From Chryseobacterium soldanellicola (GTDB lineage Bacteria > Bacteroidota > Bacteroidia > Flavobacteriales > Weeksellaceae): 64,000 bases of DNA. The notes under the pieces were generated by a model, which saw nothing but the letters and a program-made list of their open reading frames with translations, did not search any database and had not been told where the DNA came from. The stretch spans positions 682,001 to 746,000 of the forward strand of contig NZ_FNKL01000002.1 of the NCBI RefSeq assembly GCF_900100115.1, written 5' to 3'. Each line of letters begins with the position of its first letter. The stretch's first letter is position 1. The position numbers were made by a program, and so were the translations under genes. Shown here piece after piece: positions 35,270-42,779 of the stretch.

Positions 35270-38230
35270 ATGATGAAAAATTTAAGAAAGTTCAGCAAAT
35301 GGGCATTTTTATTTATGCTCTTTTTTGCTGGCAACACCTATGCACAAATTGAAAATAAGTCTCCTTTTCTGGTAGGGACAACGCGTCAGTTTCTGTCGCA
35401 TATTCAAAAAAATCAATCGTTAGGCAAACAAGAGCAGCGTATTAAGCTCAGTACTTCGGCATCAAATGTTTTGGATGTAAAGATTAATTATTTTAAAAAT
35501 GAGTCTAATGGGATCACGCATCTTGAAGGCGAGGTTCTAGGTACGGAGCAAGGAAGTTTTACAATTAGAGTAAGCGAGAGCAAATTTGAAGGAAATATAA
35601 TTCTTCCAAAATCTAAAAAAGCGTATAGCTATTATTCAGACGCAAAAGGGAATGCTTATATACGAGAAACAGACATTAATAAATTAATCTGTACAGATTA
35701 TAAAGTGCCCGTTCCGAAAGAAAAGCCCGTTCCTTCTGCAACGAAAACAACATCAAAAACAACAGATGTTTCAAATCTGCAAAGTTACCCAGGAGCAGCA
35801 GGCTGCATTCTTCTTGATTTTGACGGTCATTATATGCCCGCAGGCAGTTGGTGGAATGGTGGGAATGCCATAAATGCAGCGCCTGCAGGGATGACTAATG
35901 ATGAAATTCTTCAGGCCTGGGAAGTTGTTGCTGAAGACTTTCGCCCATTTGGGTTGAATGTAACAACCAACGAGGCGGTTTTTAATACCTATCCTGCTAA
36001 TAAAAGAATGCGAAATGTTATTACTACTACAAATACTGCAGACCAAAGCGGTTCAGCAAGTGGTATTGCTTATATGAATAGCTTTTCTAATGCTAATGAT
36101 AACGATACGCCATGTTGGACATTTACTAATGATTATGTAGCGCGTTATCCAAAATTTATAGGAGATGTTACATCTCATGAAGTTGGACATACCTTTGGGC
36201 TTTCTCATGATGGGACTTTGGATGATCCAGGAGGGTATTATCCGGGGCATGGATATTGGGGACCTATTATGGGCATTTCTAATAACAATGTTGTACAATG
36301 GAGTAAGGGAGAATATTCAACAGCTGATAACCATCAGGATGATTTAGCGATAATCTCGGGATCAGCTAACGGTGTAGGTTATCGTGCTGATGATCATGGA
36401 AACAATATTTCTGGCGCAACGACATTATCTTCTATGTCCGGGCAAATATCAGCAACGGCTAATCAAAATAGTGGGATAATCGGTACTACTGGTGATATTG
36501 ATATGTTTACTTTTACCACAACAGGTGGGGATGTAGCGATCAATATAAATGCAATACCCAGAAACAGTAATCTTCGTCTGGGAGTAACTTTATTTAATGG
36601 ACAGAATGTTTCACAGGGAACTTATTATGCAAATGCTGCTAATTTAGGTGAAACAGTTGTAATTAATAAAACCCTTGCTGCCGGTAAATATTATATTTCG
36701 GTAACAGGCGTTAATGATGGAACTGCTGATACAGGATATACAAATTATGATTCATTGGGAGCCTATACGATATCCGGATATTTTCCTTCCAATTATGCAT
36801 GTGTAGGAGGTACGGTTCAATTGATGACTAATATCACAGGAATATCTTACCAATGGCAGTATCAATATGGAGGAGTCTGGAATAGCTATCCCGAAGGAAA
36901 TAATGGATATGCTACTTTCTCAGGATCACAAACAGCAACGATGACGGTTTCAAATATCTCATCATCCTACATATCAGGAGCTAATACGGCAAGAGTAGCG
37001 GTAACTTTGGCAAATGGTACAGTGGTATATTCTGTGCCACAGGTTTGGGGCGCTTCAGGAATAATCAGCCAACCGGCACCATCCACGACTGCATGTGTCG
37101 GGGGTTCTTTAACGCTATCTGCTCAGGCTTCGGGCTCATCTTACCAGTGGCAGTATTTATCCGGAGGAAACTGGATCAATTATCCTGAAGGGAATAACGG
37201 TGTTGCAACTTTTACCGGCAGCCAGACTCCTTCAATGACAATTTCTAACATTACATCAGGATATATTGCGAATAACAATCAGGCAAGATTAGTGGTATAT
37301 GGATTAAACGGCTGTTCTACTGCTTCAAACGTGATAACTTGGGGTGCTTCAGGAATAATCAGCCAGCCGGCAGCATCCATCACTGCATGTGTTGGAGGCT
37401 CTTTAACGTTATCTGCTCAGGCTTCGGGCTCATCTTACCAATGGCAGTATCTATCCGGCGGAATCTGGAACAATTATCCTGAAGGAAATAACGGTGCTGC
37501 AACTTTTACCGGAAGCAAGACCCCTTCAATGACAATTTCTAACATTACATCAGGGTATGTGACGAATCCCAATCAGGCAAGATTAGTGGTATATGGATCA
37601 AATGGCTGTTCTACTGCTTCAAACGTAATAACTTGGGGTGCTTCAGGAATAATAAGCCAGCCGGCGGCGTCCACAACTGCATGTGTCGGAGGCTCTTTAA
37701 CGTTATCAGCTCAGGCTTCGGGCTCATCTTATCAGTGGCAGTATTTATCCGGTGGAAACTGGATCAATTATCCTGAAGGAAATAATGGTATTGCAACTTT
37801 TACCGGAAGTAAGACTCCTTCGATGACAGTTTCTAATATTACATCAGGGTATGTCACAAATCCAAACCAGGCAAGATTGGTCGTTTACGCATCAAACGGT
37901 TGTACCACGGTATCTAATACTGCAACATGGAAAGCGGTAAACTGTGCCGGACGACAATCTGTTAACGATGAAGTAAAGCCAACTTCTGCGAATGATCAGG
38001 CAGTATATCCAAATCCTGTAAAGGATGAGCTGAATATCAGTTTAGGATCCGAAAAAGGGAATTATAAAGTGGAAATAAGTAACAGTCTTGGGCAGGTATT
38101 ATATACTACAACTACCTCAGAAAGATTAATACAAGTGTCATTTTACGGAAAACCATCAGGATTATATATTGTAACGATAAAAAATTCTGCAAATGAAAAT
38201 ATAAAATCATTTAAAGTGATAAAACAATAA
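35270..38230 (+). CDS. Secreted metzincin-type metalloprotease with type IX sorting domain
   Basis: A multidomain secreted protein of 986 residues. A signal peptide (about 1-26) is followed by a probable propeptide (to about 170). The zinc site is HEVGHTFGLSH (H303, E304, H307, H313) with a Met-turn PIMGIS soon after, as in metzincins. Next come a pre-peptidase C-terminal-like domain (about 395-505), one divergent (about 507-594) and three near-identical Ig-like repeats of 98 residues, and a type A type IX sorting domain (VYPNPVKDELNIS from about 912). It is flanked by direct repeats of the GNAT gene end, so it appears to have been inserted here. Confidence 0.9.
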   Translation: MMKNLRKFSKWAFLFMLFFAGNTYAQIENKSPFLVGTTRQFLSHIQKNQSLGKQEQRIKLSTSASNVLDVKINYFKNESNGITHLEGEVLGTEQGSFTIRVSESKFEGNIILPKSKKAYSYYSDAKGNAYIRETDINKLICTDYKVPVPKEKPVPSATKTTSKTTDVSNLQSYPGAAGCILLDFDGHYMPAGSWWNGGNAINAAPAGMTNDEILQAWEVVAEDFRPFGLNVTTNEAVFNTYPANKRMRNVITTTNTADQSGSASGIAYMNSFSNANDNDTPCWTFTNDYVARYPKFIGDVTSHEVGHTFGLSHDGTLDDPGGYYPGHGYWGPIMGISNNNVVQWSKGEYSTADNHQDDLAIISGSANGVGYRADDHGNNISGATTLSSMSGQISATANQNSGIIGTTGDIDMFTFTTTGGDVAININAIPRNSNLRLGVTLFNGQNVSQGTYYANAANLGETVVINKTLAAGKYYISVTGVNDGTADTGYTNYDSLGAYTISGYFPSNYACVGGTVQLMTNITGISYQWQYQYGGVWNSYPEGNNGYATFSGSQTATMTVSNISSSYISGANTARVAVTLANGTVVYSVPQVWGASGIISQPAPSTTACVGGSLTLSAQASGSSYQWQYLSGGNWINYPEGNNGVATFTGSQTPSMTISNITSGYIANNNQARLVVYGLNGCSTASNVITWGASGIISQPAASITACVGGSLTLSAQASGSSYQWQYLSGGIWNNYPEGNNGAATFTGSKTPSMTISNITSGYVTNPNQARLVVYGSNGCSTASNVITWGASGIISQPAASTTACVGGSLTLSAQASGSSYQWQYLSGGNWINYPEGNNGIATFTGSKTPSMTVSNITSGYVTNPNQARLVVYASNGCTTVSNTATWKAVNCAGRQSVNDEVKPTSANDQAVYPNPVKDELNISLGSEKGNYKVEISNSLGQVLYTTTTSERLIQVSFYGKPSGLYIVTIKNSANENIKSFKVIKQ
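37052..37933 (+). repeat. Three tandem 294-bp repeats within the protease gene
   Basis: Units begin at 37052, 37346 and 37640 (GCTTCAGGAATAAT...), an exact period of 294 bases or 98 codons. Each encodes an Ig-like domain starting ASGIISQPA and containing TACVGGSLTLSAQASGSSYQ. A fourth, older copy lies upstream from about 36790. High similarity suggests recent expansion. Confidence 0.9.
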
Positions 38231-38248
38231 TAAAGAGACCGTTTTGGC

Positions 38249-38311
38249 GGGAAAAAATATCTGGAAGACGATATTCCGCATACGGAAATGTTGAGAAAAT
38301 AAAGAAAAGCG
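38249..38311. pseudogene. Displaced 3' end of the GNAT gene (right repeat copy)
   Basis: Codes in frame for the last 17 residues of the GNAT protein (GKKYLEDDIPHTEMLRK) and its stop at 38300-38302, with no upstream gene body. It is 63 bases nearly identical to 34959-35021. It looks like the original gene end, left behind when DNA carrying the protease gene and a replacement end entered, or the reverse. Confidence 0.85.
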
Positions 38312-38336
38312 AAGAGAAATCTTCGCTTTTTTTTGA
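38302..38336 (+). terminator. Terminator after the protease gene
   Basis: AAAAGCGAAGA and TCTTCGCTTTT form an 11-bp perfect stem followed by a T run. It belongs to the duplicated GNAT end and now serves the inserted protease gene. Confidence 0.8.
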
Positions 38337-38360
38337 TAGTTAAATATATGAAGTGTTTTT

Positions 38361-39245
38361 TTATTTTCCGGAAATGGCTTTTAAAATAATAGGCTCTAAA
38401 TTAGATGGCAGATCTGCTGATTTTATCTGATAATTTTTTATTTTCATTTCTTTAAACCAGTTTTCCCAGTATTCTTTGATGACATCGCCACCAAAAGGAT
38501 TTCCTTTTACAGGATTAATTCCCAGGACAATAACTTCAAGATTTTCCAGATCGTCATTAGCCTTAATGAAGCCTAAACCTTTATCCTGAATTTTTGCCTT
38601 AAAGTCCGAAGAATTAAGCTTTAATGATTTTACCAGTTCTGGTGTTAAATAGGAGGTTTTTTGGCCTTCGGAAAATTTGGAATCTTTATGATAAATATAT
38701 CCGTCGGTTAAAATAAAAAGAATATTTCTATGATTGTCTTTGATGCAATAATCCTTTGCTTTATTTTTGAAAAACTCCCAAATATCTGAACCTACATATT
38801 GTTTATCTTTAATAGCTGACTGATAAATCTGCAATGGCAACGATGAATATTTTTTGTCAACCAGATCAATATTGTCCTTCGTTGTATTTTTATCGAAAGA
38901 AACTTTCAGATCTTTTGTCAGCTCATTCATTTTCGGATCGGATGGTTCTGGATTAAAGAAAACCTGCATCTGATCGTTCAGTTGGATCACTCTTTTGCTT
39001 TTGATATGATCTAAAAACCCTTTATCAATAGCTTTGATATATTCTACATCGCGTTGAAAATATTCCATGGTAGGATTTGAATTTTTTTCGGGATCAATTC
39101 TGTCTGAAAGATCTATCAAAACACTGATGTTTAAGTTTTTAGCAGAATTATTTATCGGAGCAGAAATTGTTTTAACCTGTTCTTTCGGTTTTCCGCACTG
39201 GATGAAAAGCGCAGATGAAATTAAGAAATAGAATAGTTTTCTCAT
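38361..39245 (-). CDS. VWA-like lipoprotein
   Basis: A protein of 294 residues with a lipoprotein signal (lipobox FIQC, C17). The core resembles a von Willebrand factor A domain: a first strand ending in a metal-site motif DLSDR (D45, S47), and a later strand ILFILTDG (T180, D181). This would be a MIDAS-type metal site, though it is DxSxR rather than the usual DxSxS. It is the last gene of a four-gene run with only 10 bases before it. I do not know a described function. It should be tethered to a membrane, facing the periplasm or outside. Confidence 0.7.
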   Translation of the reverse strand: MRKLFYFLISSALFIQCGKPKEQVKTISAPINNSAKNLNISVLIDLSDRIDPEKNSNPTMEYFQRDVEYIKAIDKGFLDHIKSKRVIQLNDQMQVFFNPEPSDPKMNELTKDLKVSFDKNTTKDNIDLVDKKYSSLPLQIYQSAIKDKQYVGSDIWEFFKNKAKDYCIKDNHRNILFILTDGYIYHKDSKFSEGQKTSYLTPELVKSLKLNSSDFKAKIQDKGLGFIKANDDLENLEVIVLGINPVKGNPFGGDVIKEYWENWFKEMKIKNYQIKSADLPSNLEPIILKAISGK

Positions 39246-39255
39246 AACAATTTTT

Positions 39256-40587
39256 TTATAGAATTGACATATAAACCGTGTTCTGGCTGTCTGAGTTTGC
39301 CCCGACTTTCTTTAGATTGGCATTATACCTTTCCATGCATTCTTCCACCAGTTTTTGAGAATGGATTCTCTCATTAATATTGGTAATCCAGCCCTGCATA
39401 TATTCCGAAGCATACAATTTGTAATCTTTTGTTGGAATTATTACGCCATCAATAATGTTCTGAAGCTCTTCAATTCTGCCTTTTGCTTTGGCAATCAGTT
39501 CTTTGATGCTTCCGATATTGTTTCTAACTTCTTCTTTATGTTTTTCGAGATCCTCTATTTTTTCCTGATGAACAAGAATATCTTTCTGTCTTTTGGTTTG
39601 CTCATGCTTGATCTTGTCTTTTTCTTTATGCTCTTTCATGACGAAGTCAAAAACAAGTCCCCAAATAATATACACAATGAATCCTGCGAAAATAATTCCC
39701 CAAAACTGATTCTTTGTAAAAGCAATCGACAGATCGAATGGGGGAGAGTTGAAAGTTTTGTTTAATTCATATAATTTTGATTCAATTTCATAGGCTAAAA
39801 TGGCATCAAAAACGAAGGTTATGATAAAAAGCAAAGCCACTTTGGAATAATTGACAAAACTTTTATTTTCACCAAACATATGAATCAAATACCCCAATCC
39901 TAGAAACACAAAAGGGATCAGCGTAACAAAAGCGCCTTCCAGCGGACCTTCATCCCAGGCTTTATTGAAAGCCTGTGCGTCCAAAACATTCTGAATAATA
40001 TTTCCATTCGTATCAAAATTTTTGAAAAAAGCAGAATAGGAAGTCGAAATATAAAATGTAAAGAGATATAAACTGATCGGGATCAGAATAATCAGGCCAA
40101 TCCAGAATTTTGTAGAAGCTCCTTTTGTTGCTTTTACATTATAGATCTCGGGATTTCTTGGAAGATCATTAATTTCAAATTTTATTTTTTCAATTTTATC
40201 CTGAACAGCTTCAATGTCATCACCAATGTTTTTTAACTGATCTTCTTTATTGTCTAAAGAAACGGTCAGACCTTTGATTTCGGTTTCCTTATTTTTCTGT
40301 TCGTTGAGATACGGTTCCTTTAATTTATTTTGTTTTTCAACGAGTTGTTTTTCTTCGTTTTGAAATTTAGAATAAATCGCGTCAAGACAAATTGACAAGG
40401 CGGTATGATTTCCGTTGTTTCTTGAGCTGTCTCTGTAGCCGGTCTCATGATAAGACCTTTTTCTGTTTTCTTCGGAAGAATCTAAATTTGGTTCAATATC
40501 AAATGTTATATTTTCATCATTTGACTTATTTGAATCATCGATTGGAACGGGCTTCAACCGGAAAAGATTTTTAATATTTGTTGTCAT
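39256..40587 (-). CDS. Membrane protein with two cytoplasmic coiled coils
   Basis: A protein of 443 residues that I do not recognise. A polar N-terminus (about 1-70) is followed by a long coiled coil (about 72-145). Four membrane segments then follow: about 162-182 (FWIGLIILIPISLYLFTFYI), 218-238, 248-268 and 295-316. A second coiled coil rich in K and E (about 318-378) and a C-terminal globular part ending NTVYMSIL complete it. Both coiled coils should lie in the cytoplasm. Gaps of 10 and 12 bases link it to the VWA-like and TerB-like genes, which suggests one membrane complex. Confidence 0.7.
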   Translation of the reverse strand: MTTNIKNLFRLKPVPIDDSNKSNDENITFDIEPNLDSSEENRKRSYHETGYRDSSRNNGNHTALSICLDAIYSKFQNEEKQLVEKQNKLKEPYLNEQKNKETEIKGLTVSLDNKEDQLKNIGDDIEAVQDKIEKIKFEINDLPRNPEIYNVKATKGASTKFWIGLIILIPISLYLFTFYISTSYSAFFKNFDTNGNIIQNVLDAQAFNKAWDEGPLEGAFVTLIPFVFLGLGYLIHMFGENKSFVNYSKVALLFIITFVFDAILAYEIESKLYELNKTFNSPPFDLSIAFTKNQFWGIIFAGFIVYIIWGLVFDFVMKEHKEKDKIKHEQTKRQKDILVHQEKIEDLEKHKEEVRNNIGSIKELIAKAKGRIEELQNIIDGVIIPTKDYKLYASEYMQGWITNINERIHSQKLVEECMERYNANLKKVGANSDSQNTVYMSIL

Positions 40588-40599
40588 AATTTATGGATA

Positions 40600-41007
40600 T
40601 TAGTTTTTAAGATCATGAAGAATGTCGGTTTTGCTTTTACCCTGCTTTACGGCTTCGATAAAATAATCGGCAATGTCTTTTACGTTTTCTTCCAAAAATC
40701 CGAACATGGCAACATATTTTTTCAAAGCGGAATATTCGTTTTCAGAAACCACTCCGTCTGCCCAGATCATTACCGTGAGATCAAATAGATATTCTACTTT
40801 TTCTTCGATGGTTTCGGGAATTAATGATTTTGAATTGATGGGATTAAGAAGGATTTCATCTAAATTTTTCGGTGAAATACCCCTTTCTTCTGCTGATTTA
40901 TAAAGCATTTTAAGTTCTAAAGGGCTGAAATCATCATCGCAGATTGCCATTTGGTACAATCTTAAGAAATGAGCTTTGAGATTTTCAGGTATTTGTGTTG
41001 TTTCCAT
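40600..41007 (-). CDS. TerB-like protein
   Basis: A soluble all-helical protein of 135 residues. Two acidic motifs arranged as in TerB (tellurite-resistance B fold) are visible: CDDDFSPLE (23-31) and ADGVVSENE (83-91), each between helices. TerB proteins bind metal ions and are found with VWA-domain partners in Ter-type stress systems. Here the gene stands six bases after a DUF6804-like membrane gene and 12 bases before the coiled-coil membrane gene. No terC, terD or terZ is present nearby. Confidence 0.75.
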   Translation of the reverse strand: METTQIPENLKAHFLRLYQMAICDDDFSPLELKMLYKSAEERGISPKNLDEILLNPINSKSLIPETIEEKVEYLFDLTVMIWADGVVSENEYSALKKYVAMFGFLEENVKDIADYFIEAVKQGKSKTDILHDLKN

Positions 41008-41013
41008 AGTTTT

Positions 41014-41376
41014 TTATTTGATTATTCTGTCTCGTGTTCGTGATATTTCCTGGTGTTTGATATCAATAGTTTCAGGTTCTTTTATTTTCTTTTTTGGAAT
41101 TAATGTGTAGAAATAATAGAGAAACAAAAGCCCGACTAAAATGTCAATGATGATCCAAAAAGGCTTTAAATAAAGGTAAATCGGGATGATCGGATTAAAA
41201 AGAAAGAAGATCAGTATAAAAGCGATCAGCCAAAAGCTCCTGCTCCTGAATTCATTAAAGATAATGACCAATGCCATGAATGAGACTATAATTCTAAGAA
41301 AAGTATAGTATCTGTAAGGCATTTCAAAGATCCCGATGAAACAAAGGAGTGCGGCGATTATGATGAGGTATTTCAT
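41014..41376 (-). CDS. Small membrane protein, DUF6804-like
   Basis: A protein of 120 residues with four hydrophobic segments (about 3-20, 27-44, 48-70, 72-92) and a basic cytoplasmic tail (IPKKKIKEPE...TRDRIIK). The pattern YRYYTFLRIIVSFMAL..FNPIIPIYL.KPFWIIIDI matches what I remember of DUF6804. Function is unknown. It is the first of four tightly packed genes and starts 30 bases after the small secreted protein gene. Confidence 0.7.
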   Translation of the reverse strand: MKYLIIIAALLCFIGIFEMPYRYYTFLRIIVSFMALVIIFNEFRSRSFWLIAFILIFFLFNPIIPIYLYLKPFWIIIDILVGLLFLYYFYTLIPKKKIKEPETIDIKHQEISRTRDRIIK

Positions 41377-41406
41377 GGTTATTTTAGTTTTTAGTCGGGC
41401 TTTAAA

Positions 41407-41724
41407 TTAGTTACAACCTGAGCAGTACGACCTGTCAACGTATTCTTTACTATTTCCGGAATAGTAATAGCATCCACCTCTTGGTCCGACACTTAACGGA
41501 TGTCCGTTATAGGTGCATCCTCTGCTTTGAGAATAAGATCTTGTGCTTCTGGCTTTGCTTCTTTTTGATTTTCTGCTTTTTTTTCTGGTGGTTTTGCCTT
41601 TCTGCTTCTTCGGTTTTTTAGAAGAAAATTCTGTTGTTGAAGTAGCGCTGTTCGTTGAAGCTGAAAGGCTTACCGGTAATAATAAGCCCAGGCTTAAAAG
41701 GCTTGTAAAAAGTAGTTTTTTCAT
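41407..41724 (-). CDS. Small basic secreted protein with GPRGG motif
   Basis: A protein of 105 residues with a clear signal peptide (KKLLFTSLLSLGLLLPVSLSA). The middle (about 36-62) is extremely basic (KKSRKSKRSKARS). The C-terminal 37 residues carry a cysteine-containing module CTYNGHPLSVGPRGGCYYY...YCSGC, which recalls the short GPRGG domain known from chlorovirus basic adaptor and bacterial secreted proteins. A frame extending to 41829 lacks a sensible N-terminus, so ATG 41724 is used. The basic stretch could bind DNA or acidic polymers. The function is unknown. Confidence 0.7.
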   Translation of the reverse strand: MKKLLFTSLLSLGLLLPVSLSASTNSATSTTEFSSKKPKKQKGKTTRKKSRKSKRSKARSTRSYSQSRGCTYNGHPLSVGPRGGCYYYSGNSKEYVDRSYCSGCN

Positions 41725-41804
41725 GGTGATTTTAATTTTAAAATTTGATTTTAGTTTCTTTAATAAACCAGTGATTATTTTTATAGTAATCACTGGAATA
41801 GCTT

Positions 41805-41975
41805 TTAAGCGTACTCGACTAATTCCCAAGTGACTGCTTTGCCATCGTAAGGAGGCATAGTATTTCCTTCAGCAATTGGTGCTGTAGTTGATGGATTTCC
41901 AACAACTTTCCATTTCCCAGACTCAGGACACTTTTCTCCTGTTCTCGCTTTTGTACCTAATGGTTTTTTTGCCAT
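41805..41975 (-). CDS. 56-residue protein with TGxxCPxSGxW motif
   Basis: A short gene read directly from the sequence: ATG at 41975, stop TAA at 41807-41805. The product begins MAKKPLGTKARTGEKCPESG and continues with KWKVVG..., ending WELVEYA. The TGEKCPESGKW pattern resembles YjzC-like small proteins (pG..aP.SG.Y) and other peptides with one PxSGxW/Y turn. Codon use looks like that of neighbouring genes. It has its own -7 element (42011-42004) and a palindrome upstream that also occurs at 45042. Function is unknown. Confidence 0.7.
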   Translation of the reverse strand: MAKKPLGTKARTGEKCPESGKWKVVGNPSTTAPIAEGNTMPPYDGKAVTWELVEYA

Positions 41976-42003
41976 GTTTAAATATTTAATTGTTTTAACA
42001 CTC

Positions 42004-42050
42004 CAAAAGTATGAGCATTACGTTTCAATACATTACGGAAAACCATAAAT
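42004..42050 (-). promoter_or_regulatory. Promoter and palindromic operator of the 56-residue gene
   Basis: TACTTTTG (minus strand 42011-42004) is a -7 element. Upstream are CATTACG at 42016-42022 and again at 42031-42037 (15 bases apart), the second being part of ATTACGGAAAACCATAAAT, a degenerate copy of the palindrome at 45042-45059. Confidence 0.55.
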
Positions 42051-42068
42051 TGAATTATTTAATAAAAA

Positions 42069-42093
42069 AACCTTCCAGAAATACTGAAAGGTT
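42069..42093 (-). terminator. Terminator of the kinase-regulator unit
   Basis: On the minus strand AACCTTTCAG, five-base loop, CTGGAAGGTT (one G-U pair), then TTTTTTTATT. It lies 23 bases after the regulator stop. Confidence 0.8.
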
Positions 42094-42116
42094 ATTAATT
42101 TTTGATTAAAAATAAA

Positions 42117-42779
42117 TTATATAATGCCGATGTCTTTACATATAACAATCAATTCAATATTATTTTTGGCACCAAGTTCAAAACGAAGATCATTTAATCT
42201 TTTTTCTATGGCGCTTTTGCTATCCGGGGCTATTTTATTTTCTTTGAAGAATTTTTCAATTTCACTTTGTTTCCACCCTTTGGCAAGGAATTCAATAAGG
42301 GTAATGTCATATTCCGTAAATTCAAAAGAAGTATTACGAATAGAGTTTAAAATGTCTTGTGGAATAACGATTTCACCAGAAAAAACGTTCTTGATTGTAT
42401 TTCTGAGATCCTTACCGTCATTTCTTCCTTTACTTACAAAACCATTGATTTCATGTATTTTGTAAAGGTCATTAATAATTTTTGGTCTTTTTTCAATAGA
42501 AAAAGCAATGATTTTCAAATTGGGTTGCATTTTTTTGGCTTCCTCGATTAATTTTTGTCCGGAATTGATTTTCTGCTCTATATGGTCTTTGTCAAAAGAT
42601 AAGTCTGTAATTAACAAGTCATAAGGAGCACTGGTTGTAATTGCGGTTTTTATTTTTTGTAATGCTTCATCACAATAATTCACAAAATCAAAATTCTGAA
42701 TTTGTAATTCGGTAAGGGTATTCACAACACCCAAATTTCGGATTTCGTGATCTTCGGCTATCAGGACTTTCTTAAACAT
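42117..42779 (-). CDS. Response regulator, NarL/LuxR-like
   Basis: A protein of 220 residues. The receiver domain (about 1-125) has the acidic pocket AEDHE and phospho-acceptor D59 in LLITDLSFD, followed by the switch lysine in VSKG. The C-terminal part (about 150-220: EYDITLIEFLAKGWKQSEIEKFF..KSAIEKRLNDLRFELGAKNNIELI) is a divergent LuxR-type helix-turn-helix with a longer loop than usual. It starts inside the end of the kinase gene (ATGTTTAA overlap), so the two are translated together. It may bind the palindrome found at 42032 and 45042. Confidence 0.85.
   Translation of the reverse strand: MFKKVLIAEDHEIRNLGVVNTLTELQIQNFDFVNYCDEALQKIKTAITTSAPYDLLITDLSFDKDHIEQKINSGQKLIEEAKKMQPNLKIIAFSIEKRPKIINDLYKIHEINGFVSKGRNDGKDLRNTIKNVFSGEIVIPQDILNSIRNTSFEFTEYDITLIEFLAKGWKQSEIEKFFKENKIAPDSKSAIEKRLNDLRFELGAKNNIELIVICKDIGII

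Noticed and set aside
37052..37933. Tandem repeats as a possible CRISPR array
   Set aside because: The 294-base period is in frame and encodes Ig-like domains; there are no short repeats with unique spacers.
38231..38360. A full second acetyltransferase gene after the protease
   Set aside because: Only the last 17 codons are present; sequence before 38249 does not match the rest of the GNAT gene.
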